Origin: Asaia lannensis NBRC 102526
GTDB taxonomy: Bacteria > Pseudomonadota > Alphaproteobacteria > Acetobacterales > Acetobacteraceae
DNA: 64,000 bases
Assembly (NCBI RefSeq): GCF_024054035.1
Contig: NZ_JAMXQU010000002.1
Span: 124,001 to 188,000 of the forward strand
Reading direction: 5' to 3'
In this document: positions 27,377 through 35,011 of the stretch, in pieces
How positions within the stretch are numbered: the stretch's first letter is position 1
Layout: every line of letters starts with the position of its first letter
The notes under the pieces: generated by a model
What the model was told of the DNA's origin: nothing
The model's input: only the letters and a program-made list of their open reading frames with translations
Databases searched by the model: none
Translations under genes and position numbers: made by a program

Positions 27377-27413
27377 TGGCTCCGATCCTGCCCCGAAGGG
27401 CGGATCGGAGCCA
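27377..27413 (-). repeat. 37-nt two-tier hairpin just after cyoD
   Basis: Perfect 12-bp arms TGGCTCCGATCC/GGATCGGAGCCA enclosing a second GCCC-CGAA-GGGC stem-loop. It starts nine bases beyond the cyoD stop codon and lacks a T-run, so it looks like an mRNA 3'-stabilising or processing element placed before the real terminator at 27325-27358. Confidence 0.7.
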
Positions 27414-27422
27414 ACGGATGGC

Positions 27423-27758
27423 TCAGCGAGACATCATGTTCATGCTGACGTCGTGGATGATGAAGATCGTTCCACCGACGATGATCAGCACGCAGATGAC
27501 CGCAAAGGCAAATGCCGTGTTGTTCCAGGACTGGCTCGAGCTGCTGTTCATGTGCAGGAAGTAGACCAGATGCACGATGATCTGGACGACTGCCAGCGCC
27601 GCGATGACACCGAAGGTCACGCTGGGGGACATGAGGTGCATCTCAACGATAGCGAAAGCCGCTACCGTCAGGATGGCCGCAATCACGAAGCCGATTATGT
27701 ACGAGGCGAAGCTGCCGTGAGACTCGCCCTCGAGTTGATGGGTCGAAGCTTGGCTCAT
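27423..27758 (-). CDS. cyoD: Cytochrome o ubiquinol oxidase subunit IV
   Basis: 111-residue small subunit of the bo3 quinol oxidase with three transmembrane helices (SYIIGFVIAAILTVAAFAIV, FGVIAALAVVQIIVHLVYFLHM, FAFAVICVLIIVGGTIFIIH). The ATG at 27758 overlaps the cyoC stop by one base (TGATG), so translation is coupled. No cyoE (haem O synthase) gene follows; a hairpin and a terminator close the operon. Confidence 0.96.
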   Translation of the reverse strand: MSQASTHQLEGESHGSFASYIIGFVIAAILTVAAFAIVEMHLMSPSVTFGVIAALAVVQIIVHLVYFLHMNSSSSQSWNNTAFAFAVICVLIIVGGTIFIIHDVSMNMMSR

Positions 27759-28375
27759 CAGATCACACTCATCAGATAAACGAAGGTGAACACGCAGATC
27801 CAGACGATATCCAGGAAGTGCCAGAAGAGGCTCAGGCACTGGAGCTTGTCCATGTAGCGTGTGGTGAAAACCTGCGAGCTGAAGCTCTGGACCATGATAA
27901 CTGCGATCCAGACCAGACCACAGGTCACATGAAGACCATGCGTTGCCACCAGCGTGAAGAAGGCGGACAGGAACGCGGAGCGATCCGGACCGGCACCTTC
28001 ATGAATGAGGTGAGCGAACTCGCGAAGTTCGAGAACGAGGAAGCCGAGGCCGAGCAGGAAGGTAATGGCGAGCCATGCGAGCATGGCGCCCTGCTTGCGG
28101 GCAAAAGCCGAAAGCATACCGAAACCGAAGGTGATCGAGCTGAGGAGGAGGAGGGCTGTTTCCAGCCCTACCCCGTTCAGATCAAACAACTCCTTGCCCG
28201 TCGGGCCACCAGCGAACTGGGTGCGCATGACAGCGAAGGTGGCGAACAGCGTTCCGAAAAGGATGCAGTCCGTCATCAGGTAGATCCAGAACCCGAACAC
28301 GTTATTCGTGTTGTGGTGCTCGTGATCGTCGATGCCGTGTGCGGTGCCGTGCGGCGTTGCTGAGATATTTGCCAT
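27758..28375 (-). CDS. cyoC: Cytochrome o ubiquinol oxidase subunit III
   Basis: 205-residue five-helix subunit III. NVFGFWIYLMTDCILFGTLFATFAV opens the first helix, and THGLHVTCGLVWIAVIMVQ and LFWHFLDIVWICVFTFVYL are typical COX3/CyoC motifs. His-rich N-terminus (DDHEHHN). Starts two bases after the cyoB stop. Confidence 0.97.
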   Translation of the reverse strand: MANISATPHGTAHGIDDHEHHNTNNVFGFWIYLMTDCILFGTLFATFAVMRTQFAGGPTGKELFDLNGVGLETALLLLSSITFGFGMLSAFARKQGAMLAWLAITFLLGLGFLVLELREFAHLIHEGAGPDRSAFLSAFFTLVATHGLHVTCGLVWIAVIMVQSFSSQVFTTRYMDKLQCLSLFWHFLDIVWICVFTFVYLMSVI

Positions 28376-28377
28376 TG

Positions 28378-30366
28378 TTATTCTGCCGCCTGTGCTGTCA
28401 GCGAGCGGACATAGTTGGCCTGGTCGCGTTCGATTTCGCTGACCGGGACATAGTAGTCCACATCATTGTTGAAGCTGCGCAGGATGACCGTAGCGAACAC
28501 GCCAACCAGGGCGAGCGCTGCGAGCCACCAGATCCACCAGATCGCTGCGAAACCAAGCACGAAGCTGAAGGCACCGACGAAGAAGCCGGCCGCCGTATTC
28601 TTCGGCATATGGATCGGTGCGAGCACCTTGCCCTCATAGCTACGACGGCCGCTCTGCTTCTCGGTATGGAACGTATCGATACCGTGAATGTCAGGGAGGA
28701 CGGCGAAGTTATAAGCAGGCGGAGGCGACGACATCGACCATTCGAGCGTACGTGCATTCCACGGATCACCCGTGAAGTCGCGGTTCTCGGGCAGGTTGCG
28801 GTCGCGGATCGAAACATAGATCTGCGTCAGCTGGCAGACAACACCCACTGCGATGACGGCGGCGCCGACAGCAGCGATGAGCATCTGAGCATGCCAGTCA
28901 GCATTGTCGTAATGGTTCATACGACGGGTCATGCCTTCGAAGCCGGCAACATAGAGCGGCACGAATGCAAGATAGAAGCCGACAAACCAGCACCAGAAGG
29001 CGCGCTTGCCCCAGGACTGGTTCATCTTGAAGCCGAGAACCTTCGGCCACCAGAAGTTCAGACCTGCAACGTAACCGAAATACACACCGCCGATGATGAC
29101 GTTGTGGAAGTGGGCGATCAGGAAGAGCGAGTTATGCAGCACGAAGTCGGCTGCGGGCATCGCCATCATCACGCCGGTCATGCCACCGATGGAGAAGGTG
29201 ATCATGAAGCCGACAACCCAGTACATGATGCCGTTGAACTCGATACGGCCCTTGTACATGGTGAACAGCCAGTTGAAGATCTTCACGCCCGTCGGGACGG
29301 CGATGATCATCGTGGCGACGCCGAAGAAGGCGTTGACGTTCGGGCCTGCGCCCATGGTGAAGAAGTGGTGAGCCCAGACGATCAGGGACAGAACGCCGAT
29401 CGCGAGCGTGGCGTAGACCATCACGCGATAGCCGAAGAGAGGCTTGCGCGAGAATGTCTGGGTGATTTCCGAGAACACACCGAAAGCCGGCAGAACCAGA
29501 ATGTAAACTTCCGGGTGACCCCACGTCCAGATGAGCGAGAGATACAGCTGAACGCTGCCGCCGCCATCATTGGTGAAGAAGTGCATACCCAGATAACGGT
29601 CGAGTGCGAGCTCGGCCAGGGTAACCGTCAGAACCGGGAAGACAGCCATGATCAGAACGACCGTGACGAAAGCTGCCCAGGTGAACACCGGAAGCTGCAT
29701 CCAGCCCATGCCAGGTGCGCGCATTTTCACGATGGTGACGAAGAAGTTCACACCCGTGAGCAACGTACCGACACCGGCCAGCTGCACTGCCCAGATATAG
29801 TAGTCGACACCGACACCGGGGCTGAACTGCTGCTCGGACAGAGGCGGGTAGACCAGCCAGCCGCACTGAGCGAATTCACCGATGAAGAGCGAGACGTTGA
29901 TCAGAACGGCGCTGATCGTGGTCATCCAGAAGCTCAGCGAGTTCAGGAACGGGAAGGCAACGTCACGGGCGCCGATCTGCAGCGGCACGACAACGTTGAG
30001 AAGACCCGTCATGAATGCCATGGCCATGAAGAAGATCATGATCGTGCCATGGGCGGAGAAGATCTGGTCGTAATGGTGCGGCGGCAGATAGCCGGGGTTA
30101 CCATTATAGGCCAGGGCAAGCTGGCTACGCATCATGATGGCGTCGGCAAAGCCGCGGAACAGCATGACGAGAGCAAGCACGATATACATGATGCCCAGAC
30201 GCTTGTGGTCGACCGAGGTCAGCCATTCACGCCAGAGATAGCCCCATTTGCCGAAATAGGTGATGGCACCCAGAACGGCCAGTGCGACAATAACGACGCC
30301 ACAGAATGTGCCAACAAGAATAGGCACATCCAACGGTATCGCTGAAAGTGTTAACTTACCTAGCAT
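28378..30366 (-). CDS. cyoB: Cytochrome o ubiquinol oxidase subunit I
   Basis: Catalytic subunit (662 residues, 15 helices) of the bo3-type quinol oxidase that reduces O2 to water and pumps protons. [12 protein letters not shown] is the family start motif, [21 protein letters not shown] holds the CuB His with the cross-linked Tyr, [10 protein letters not shown] holds two further CuB ligands, and [15 protein letters not shown] holds the haem ligands. Six bases from cyoA and two from cyoC. In acetic acid bacteria this oxidase takes electrons that periplasmic dehydrogenases feed into ubiquinone. Confidence 0.98.
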   Translation of the reverse strand: MLGKLTLSAIPLDVPILVGTFCGVVIVALAVLGAITYFGKWGYLWREWLTSVDHKRLGIMYIVLALVMLFRGFADAIMMRSQLALAYNGNPGYLPPHHYDQIFSAHGTIMIFFMAMAFMTGLLNVVVPLQIGARDVAFPFLNSLSFWMTTISAVLINVSLFIGEFAQCGWLVYPPLSEQQFSPGVGVDYYIWAVQLAGVGTLLTGVNFFVTIVKMRAPGMGWMQLPVFTWAAFVTVVLIMAVFPVLTVTLAELALDRYLGMHFFTNDGGGSVQLYLSLIWTWGHPEVYILVLPAFGVFSEITQTFSRKPLFGYRVMVYATLAIGVLSLIVWAHHFFTMGAGPNVNAFFGVATMIIAVPTGVKIFNWLFTMYKGRIEFNGIMYWVVGFMITFSIGGMTGVMMAMPAADFVLHNSLFLIAHFHNVIIGGVYFGYVAGLNFWWPKVLGFKMNQSWGKRAFWCWFVGFYLAFVPLYVAGFEGMTRRMNHYDNADWHAQMLIAAVGAAVIAVGVVCQLTQIYVSIRDRNLPENRDFTGDPWNARTLEWSMSSPPPAYNFAVLPDIHGIDTFHTEKQSGRRSYEGKVLAPIHMPKNTAAGFFVGAFSFVLGFAAIWWIWWLAALALVGVFATVILRSFNNDVDYYVPVSEIERDQANYVRSLTAQAAE

Positions 30367-30372
30367 GTGTCC

Positions 30373-31302
30373 CTATTCCTTCATCTGCATGTCGGACATG
30401 GCGGACTGCATGTGCATGACCTGACCCGTCGACTTGTCGATGACCGTACCGTCATTGTACTTGGCCACGATGCTGTCGAAGAGGTTAGGCTGGACATGCG
30501 CGAAATACTTGACCGGCGCAGCTTCCTGCGGCGCGGCAACCTGCGGGTAATCGGCTGCATCGAGCGTATCTGACGCGCCCTTGACCTTGTCTACCCACTG
30601 GCTGAAATCGTCATCCGTCATCGCAAGGGTACGGAACTTCATGTCAGAGAAGCCACGGCCCGTGTACTGCGCTGCCTCACCCAGATAATCGCCAGGCGCA
30701 CTAGCCAGAAGATGGAGCTGGGTCTGCATGCCGGCCATCGCATAGATCTGCGAGCCGAGACGCGGAATGAAGAACGACGTCATGACCGCGTCAGATGTGA
30801 TGCGGAAATTGACCGGCGTGTTGACCGGAATCGCCAGCTGATTGACCGTTGCAATACCCTGGTCAGGGTAGATGAACAGCCACTTCCAATCCAGCGCCAC
30901 GACCTCGACGTTCAGAGGCTTGCGCCCTGCGGCTTCAGCCGTATGCAGAGGACGATAGGGGTCGAGCGTATAGCTCGTCCAGATCGCGATCGCACCCAGA
31001 ATGACGATCACAACAGCAGGGATGCCCCAGACGAAGAATTCGATCTTCGTGGAGTGATCCCAATCCGGCAGGTATTCTGCCGCCTTGTTGCTCTCGCGAT
31101 ACTTCCAGGCAAAGAACAGCGTCATGATGATCACCGGGATCACGATGCAAAGCATCACACCCAGTTCGAGCAAAATAACGTTGCGGTTCTCAACCCCGAC
31201 CGGGCCACGCGGATCCAGAAGATCGATCGTACACCCGGAAAGGAAAAGTGCCGGCGCCAGCGGCAGGAGCCGCCGCAACTTCGGCAAGAGTCTATTATTC
31301 AT
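30373..31302 (-). CDS. cyoA: Cytochrome o ubiquinol oxidase subunit II
   Basis: 309-residue lipoprotein subunit. A signal peptide ends in the lipobox LFLSGC (Cys about residue 24), followed by two helices and a periplasmic cupredoxin-like domain (NVEVVALDWKWLFIYPDQGIA and TSFFIPRLGSQIYAMAGMQ). The copper-binding Cys/His set of cytochrome c oxidases is absent, as expected for a quinol oxidase. The SD is poor (GGGG six bases upstream), but the stop codon of a short upstream ORF overlaps the start (AATGAATAA), so cyoA may rely on coupling. First of four genes. Confidence 0.97.
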   Translation of the reverse strand: MNNRLLPKLRRLLPLAPALFLSGCTIDLLDPRGPVGVENRNVILLELGVMLCIVIPVIIMTLFFAWKYRESNKAAEYLPDWDHSTKIEFFVWGIPAVVIVILGAIAIWTSYTLDPYRPLHTAEAAGRKPLNVEVVALDWKWLFIYPDQGIATVNQLAIPVNTPVNFRITSDAVMTSFFIPRLGSQIYAMAGMQTQLHLLASAPGDYLGEAAQYTGRGFSDMKFRTLAMTDDDFSQWVDKVKGASDTLDAADYPQVAAPQEAAPVKYFAHVQPNLFDSIVAKYNDGTVIDKSTGQVMHMQSAMSDMQMKE

Positions 31303-31414
31303 TGTCTGCCCCGCTCGTTGAACCGACCGTCAAGCTTTGTGGCTGCGCTACGCTGCCGCTCAACCCGACCACGGCTTGGTCGAACATGGCGACAACACCT
31401 TCAGGGGATGTCAT
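31295..31414 (-). CDS. Putative 39-residue ORF overlapping the cyoA start
   Basis: Short frame starting MTSPEGVVAMFDQAVVGL and ending GSTSGADNE. It has the best Shine-Dalgarno of the region (AGGAG at 31423-31427, about six to eight bases before the ATG), and its TAA stop lies five bases inside cyoA, in the +1 relative frame. G or C at third codon positions is frequent (roughly 60%). It may be a leader peptide that couples translation to cyoA, or a small protein. I know of no homologue. Could be chance, as it is short. Confidence 0.45.
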   Translation of the reverse strand: MTSPEGVVAMFDQAVVGLSGSVAQPQSLTVGSTSGADNE

Positions 31415-31834
31415 CCATCTCTCCTATTCCAGTCGACCATACGTTCCGTGTCGCAACATGACATCATCATACGAGTCCTTCGTATGAAGACGTAACGTTA
31501 CGCCAGTCGGTGACTTCAATCGTTCCGACCACGTCACGCATAGTCCTTGCCTCGCCTCGCTTCAGCGGAACACTTGACCGTTCGATCAACCGCCCGCCTG
31601 CACGCTGGGCATCAGTGCCCAGCTCTGTCCTGTTGTTTCCGCCTGATTGAGTTCCAAAGCAAGCACTGATACGGAGGTTTCAAGGGGCTGTTCATAATTT
31701 GACCACAACTATAACCGTTGCGAATCAATAGTTTAGCTAGGCACGGCCAAATTCTGCCGCAATTCATTGCCGATTTTTTAGATTCAGTTCAGATAGAAAA
31801 GGCAAGTTAATTAGACCGAATTAGTCTGGATAAA
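31415..31834. promoter_or_regulatory. cyo operon upstream region
   Basis: About 420 bases without a recognisable gene, between the cyo operon and the BI-1 terminator. The right half (31680-31834) is clearly AT-richer. Two dyads at 31468-31502, described separately, are the only strong signals. The cyo promoter must lie here. Confidence 0.45.
31468..31502. promoter_or_regulatory. Two adjacent palindromes upstream of cyo
   Basis: CATACGA-N5-TCGTATG (31468-31486, perfect 7-bp arms), then CGTAACGTTACG (31491-31502, perfect 12-bp palindrome), separated by four bases. They lie about 55-90 bases upstream of the short ORF and 165-200 upstream of cyoA. Candidate binding sites for an oxygen/redox or carbon regulator. 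The regulator is unknown. Confidence 0.55.
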
Positions 31835-31840
31835 CAAAAA

Positions 31841-31863
31841 GGGGCGCGCTCGAAGCGCACCCC
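31841..31863 (-). terminator. Terminator after the BI-1 gene
   Basis: Stem GGGGCGCGCT/AGCGCACCCC with one internal mismatch and a 3-nt loop, followed on the minus strand by five T (31836-31840). Confidence 0.85.
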
Positions 31864-31893
31864 ATGTAATAAAACTACAGAATATCCGACTAC

Positions 31894-32676
31894 TTAGCTG
31901 TTGTTATTATTACGCACGCCCATGAACTGGAGCAGGAAGGTGAAGAGGTTGATGAAGTTAAGATAAAGCGTAAGCGCATCGTAAACACTGCGCTTACCCA
32001 TTTCCTCGGGACCGACATAGGAGAGGTAATACTGATAGGTTGCACGAATGCGCTGTGTGTCGAATGCAGTGAGAACCGTAAACAGCGCCACACCGATCAG
32101 ACTGACCATGAACGAGACAGCGGGGCTGTGCAGGAACATGTTGACCAGGCTCGCAATAATCAGGCCGATCAGCCCCATGAAAAGGAACGAGCCGAGCGAG
32201 CTGAGATCACGCTTGGTCGTGTACCCCCAGAGCGACATCGCAGCGAACGTTGCAGCCGTGATGAAGAACGTGCTGGCAACCGACGTGTGGGTATAGACGA
32301 TCAGGATGTTCGACAGACTTGCCCCCATAACAGCGCAGAAAGCCCAGAAAAGACCCTGCGCTGCCTGGCGCGACAGTTTGTTGACCCCAAAAGACATGAC
32401 CATAACGAATGCCAGCGGCGCAAAGATCGTGATCATGCCAAGGCCGGTCGGACGTGTGATGATACCGCCCGGCGTAAACACCTGATGAAAGAACAGATCG
32501 CGCAGCGATGTCTCGGCGACGCCGTAAGCAACAACACCTGTCAGAACGAGACCGGCAGTCATCCAGTTATAGACGCTGAGCATATAGGCGCGCAGACCGG
32601 CATCGACCGTACCGAAACTGGCAGTCCCTGCTTTGCCGGGCGTGTTGCCAGAACGAGAATTGGGAACGAAAGCCAT
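31894..32676 (-). CDS. Bax inhibitor-1 family membrane protein (YccA/YbhL-like)
   Basis: 260-residue inner-membrane protein with seven predicted helices. After a Gly/Ser/Thr-rich N-terminus, DAGLRAYMLSVYNWMTAGLVLTG starts the BI-1 domain. The C-terminus has TAFDTQRIR and YDALTLYLNFINLFTFLLQF, the conserved half with the di-aspartyl pH sensor seen in BsYetJ-type channels. Bacterial members interact with FtsH or leak Ca2+ ions; which applies here is unknown. ATG at 32676 with GGAAAGGG upstream; an open frame to 32784 exists but has no SD. Confidence 0.92.
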   Translation of the reverse strand: MAFVPNSRSGNTPGKAGTASFGTVDAGLRAYMLSVYNWMTAGLVLTGVVAYGVAETSLRDLFFHQVFTPGGIITRPTGLGMITIFAPLAFVMVMSFGVNKLSRQAAQGLFWAFCAVMGASLSNILIVYTHTSVASTFFITAATFAAMSLWGYTTKRDLSSLGSFLFMGLIGLIIASLVNMFLHSPAVSFMVSLIGVALFTVLTAFDTQRIRATYQYYLSYVGPEEMGKRSVYDALTLYLNFINLFTFLLQFMGVRNNNNS

Positions 32677-33002
32677 GACACCCTTTCCTGAAAAAATGGC
32701 CAGACCGGCCTTTTGTTGTTTCAATGTGGCGCTTTTAACATAGCGGTCAAGTCGGGCGTGCTTCCCTGACATTCTACGATACATTCATCGCTTCTCGCGA
32801 AACTGACGCGAGGCCGCACGTTAGGAACGATGACTTTACGACAGAACCGCACCGGCGCGCCATCGAATTGACTCAGCCCGTCCATCATCTACCGTCGCAC
32901 CTCAGGGCCAATGCCTTGGGGTCAGGCTCTTCCGACTGCGGTGCCAACCGGTCCGGCGCGGAAAAGCCCCCTCTCCCGCCCAGCCGAGATGCAGGATACT
33001 TC
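32677..33002. other. Divergent intergenic region BI-1 / thpR-like gene
   Basis: About 325 bases in which I see no gene, dyad or RNA element; presumably holds both promoters. Confidence 0.35.
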
Positions 33003-33566
33003 ATGCGCTTATTCATTGCTCTGGACCTCCCCAGCGAACACAAGCGCCTTCTATCTGCCCTGCGCCGATCGCTGGTCGGCGTGACATGGTATCCGCCCCA
33101 GACCTATCATCTCACCCTGCGCTTTATCGGCGAGGTGCGATCGCGCCCCGCGATGGAAGAGATCGACCACGCTCTCTCCGCGATCCCCGTGGACCCGTTC
33201 GACTTCGCCCCGGCCACGGTTGGCGTCGATGATCTGGGGCCTCGTCCCCGTTTATGGGCCGGCATTGCTCCCTCACCCGGTCTCGTGACGCTTCAGGGCA
33301 GGATCGAAGCGGCATTGCGTCGTTGCGGTATCGCTCCGGAGAAACGACGCTTTCAGCCGCGTATCGCATTGGGATCGACGAACGGCGAGACTGGCATCGA
33401 TATCGTACGCTGGATACAGGCCCATAATCTGCTTCGTGGCAAACCTGTCACGATGGAGCGTTTCACCCTCTTCCGGTCCCATCGTACGCCCGATGCCCCC
33501 CATTACGAGGCCTGTGCCGAATATCCACTCGATGCCATGACATTCGACAGCGTGGAGGCCTGGTGA
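33003..33566 (+). CDS. thpR: ThpR/LigT-like 2H phosphoesterase with degenerate second motif
   Basis: 187-residue member of the RNA 2',3'-cyclic phosphodiesterase family. Opens MRLFIALDLP and has the first catalytic HxT motif YHLTLRFIGEV (H36-L39). At the place of the second HxT, where the family has PHLTLG, this protein reads PRIALG (residues 119-124): His is replaced by Arg and Thr by Ala. The active site therefore looks half-missing, and the protein may bind rather than cleave RNA ends. ATG at 33003 is preceded by AGGA. The UDG-family gene starts with a GTGA overlap at its stop. Confidence 0.85.
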   Translation: MRLFIALDLPSEHKRLLSALRRSLVGVTWYPPQTYHLTLRFIGEVRSRPAMEEIDHALSAIPVDPFDFAPATVGVDDLGPRPRLWAGIAPSPGLVTLQGRIEAALRRCGIAPEKRRFQPRIALGSTNGETGIDIVRWIQAHNLLRGKPVTMERFTLFRSHRTPDAPHYEACAEYPLDAMTFDSVEAW

Positions 33567-34192
33567 GAGCTTCAGCTGAAATGCCTGTCGTTCAGAGCGA
33601 TGATTCCTCTCCTGACGGCGAGTCACTCGACGCCCTCGTGCGACGCGTGCGCAACTGTACGCTTTGTGCCGAGCATCTACCGCTCGGTCCCAAGCCGCTC
33701 ATTCATGTCTCGACAGCCTCACGCATCCTGATCGCCAGTCAGGCCCCCGGCACCATTGCACATGAGAGCGGTAAATCGTTCTACGATCCATCCGGCAGGC
33801 GGCTTCGTAGCTGGATGGGGCTCACAGAAGATGAGTTCTACGACACCTCGAAGGTTGCCATTCTGCCCATGGGGCTGTGCTACCCGGGCCGCCTGCCCAA
33901 TGGTGGCGACAAGCCACCCCGCCCGGAATGCGCTCCGACATGGCGCAATCAGGTGCTCGGCCATCTGACCGATCTTCGGCTCATTCTGCTCGTGGGTTCC
34001 TATAGTCAGCATTACACACTCGGGCGCGGCGCTGTTACCGAGCGCGTCAGGAATTTCCGAAGCTATCTGCCGCGCTATTTTCCGCTGCCGCATCCGTCCT
34101 GGCGAACCGGCGTATGGGAGAAACGTGCGCCATGGTTCCAGGCCGATGTCATCCCTGCGTTGAGGGAGGAAATCCGCAAGGCTCTCCTGTGA
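33563..34192 (+). CDS. Uracil-DNA glycosylase superfamily protein
   Basis: 209 residues. IASQAPGTIAHESGKSFYDPSGRRLRSWMGL (starting near residue 54) is the UDG motif-A region, in a form similar to families 4/5 (GEAPG...), and PLPHPSWRTGVW near the C-terminus is motif B. Two cysteines in RNCTLCAEHLPLG may remain from an Fe-S site, but the other two of family 4 are not obvious. Substrate may be uracil or another damaged base in DNA; unproven. GTG start (GGAGG upstream) overlaps the ThpR-like stop by four bases, so the two are coupled. Confidence 0.85.
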   Translation: MRASAEMPVVQSDDSSPDGESLDALVRRVRNCTLCAEHLPLGPKPLIHVSTASRILIASQAPGTIAHESGKSFYDPSGRRLRSWMGLTEDEFYDTSKVAILPMGLCYPGRLPNGGDKPPRPECAPTWRNQVLGHLTDLRLILLVGSYSQHYTLGRGAVTERVRNFRSYLPRYFPLPHPSWRTGVWEKRAPWFQADVIPALREEIRKALL

Positions 34193-34288
34193 TCGTTATC
34201 CAGGCCGGTCGTTGCCCGGCACCTCGCGGCGAACACGGTTTGTAAGGTGAACCGATCCGTTGCCACCTAATGTCGGGTAATGTCGCCT

Positions 34289-35011
34289 CTATCCCAGCTG
34301 ACGCACATGTTTGAATGTCGAGATCACGAATCCGTCCAGACCGGCAAACAGGATCTGTATGCCAATACAGAGCAGTATGAGCGCGGCGAGACGACTGACG
34401 ATACGTGCGCCCGTACGCCCCAACGAATTCACGATACGCTCTGCATAGGTGTAAAGAATGACAACCGTCAGAGAGACAGCAAGCACAGCGAGCGAGAGCC
34501 CGATGATATAGCTCGCCGCCGACGCCCCGAGGGTGCGTCCCGTGCTTAACGCAATCGCCACAGCAATACTGCCCGGCCCCACCGTGAAAGGCATGGCGAG
34601 AGGGAAAAAGGCCCGATCTCCAAGATCGCTATCTTGTGTATCCCCTTCGTGATCCAGAACCTGACGCTCCTTTCGTGCTTCACTTGCCTCTGGCGCGAGA
34701 AGAAGCGCCCAGGCACGCGAGGCCACAACAAGACCACCGGACACACGGAGCGCATCGATCGTGATGCGGAAAAAGCTGAGGATCCACCCGCCCAGCCAGA
34801 TCGACACCATCAGGATAATGAAGGAATAAAACCCCACCAGTCGCGCCAGCGTGACGACCTCACGTCTCGGCTGACCGAGCGTCGTCTGCGCAAAAATCAG
34901 CGATGCGCCAAGCGGATTGACGATGGAAAACAACGCCGAATAGGCCATCAGCCAGATAGCCGTTACGTCGCTCAGCCGTACCTGTTGCGTCAGCACATGA
35001 GGCAGGTGCAT
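34289..35011 (-). CDS. MarC-family integral membrane protein
   Basis: 240-residue six-helix inner-membrane protein of the MarC/UPF0056 family. It begins AYSALFSIVNPLGASLIFA, and AMPFTVGPGSIAVAIAL is the repeated Pro/Gly motif. Transport is suspected for the family; substrate unknown. The start overlaps the mprF-like stop by one base (TAATG), so it is part of a lysS-mprF-marC transcription unit. Confidence 0.92.
   Translation of the reverse strand: MHLPHVLTQQVRLSDVTAIWLMAYSALFSIVNPLGASLIFAQTTLGQPRREVVTLARLVGFYSFIILMVSIWLGGWILSFFRITIDALRVSGGLVVASRAWALLLAPEASEARKERQVLDHEGDTQDSDLGDRAFFPLAMPFTVGPGSIAVAIALSTGRTLGASAASYIIGLSLAVLAVSLTVVILYTYAERIVNSLGRTGARIVSRLAALILLCIGIQILFAGLDGFVISTFKHVRQLG

Noticed and set aside
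28339-30345. 668-codon open frame on the plus strand
   Set aside because: Antisense to cyoB over its full length; His/Asp/Arg-rich text without domains. A by-product of GC-rich codon use in cyoB.
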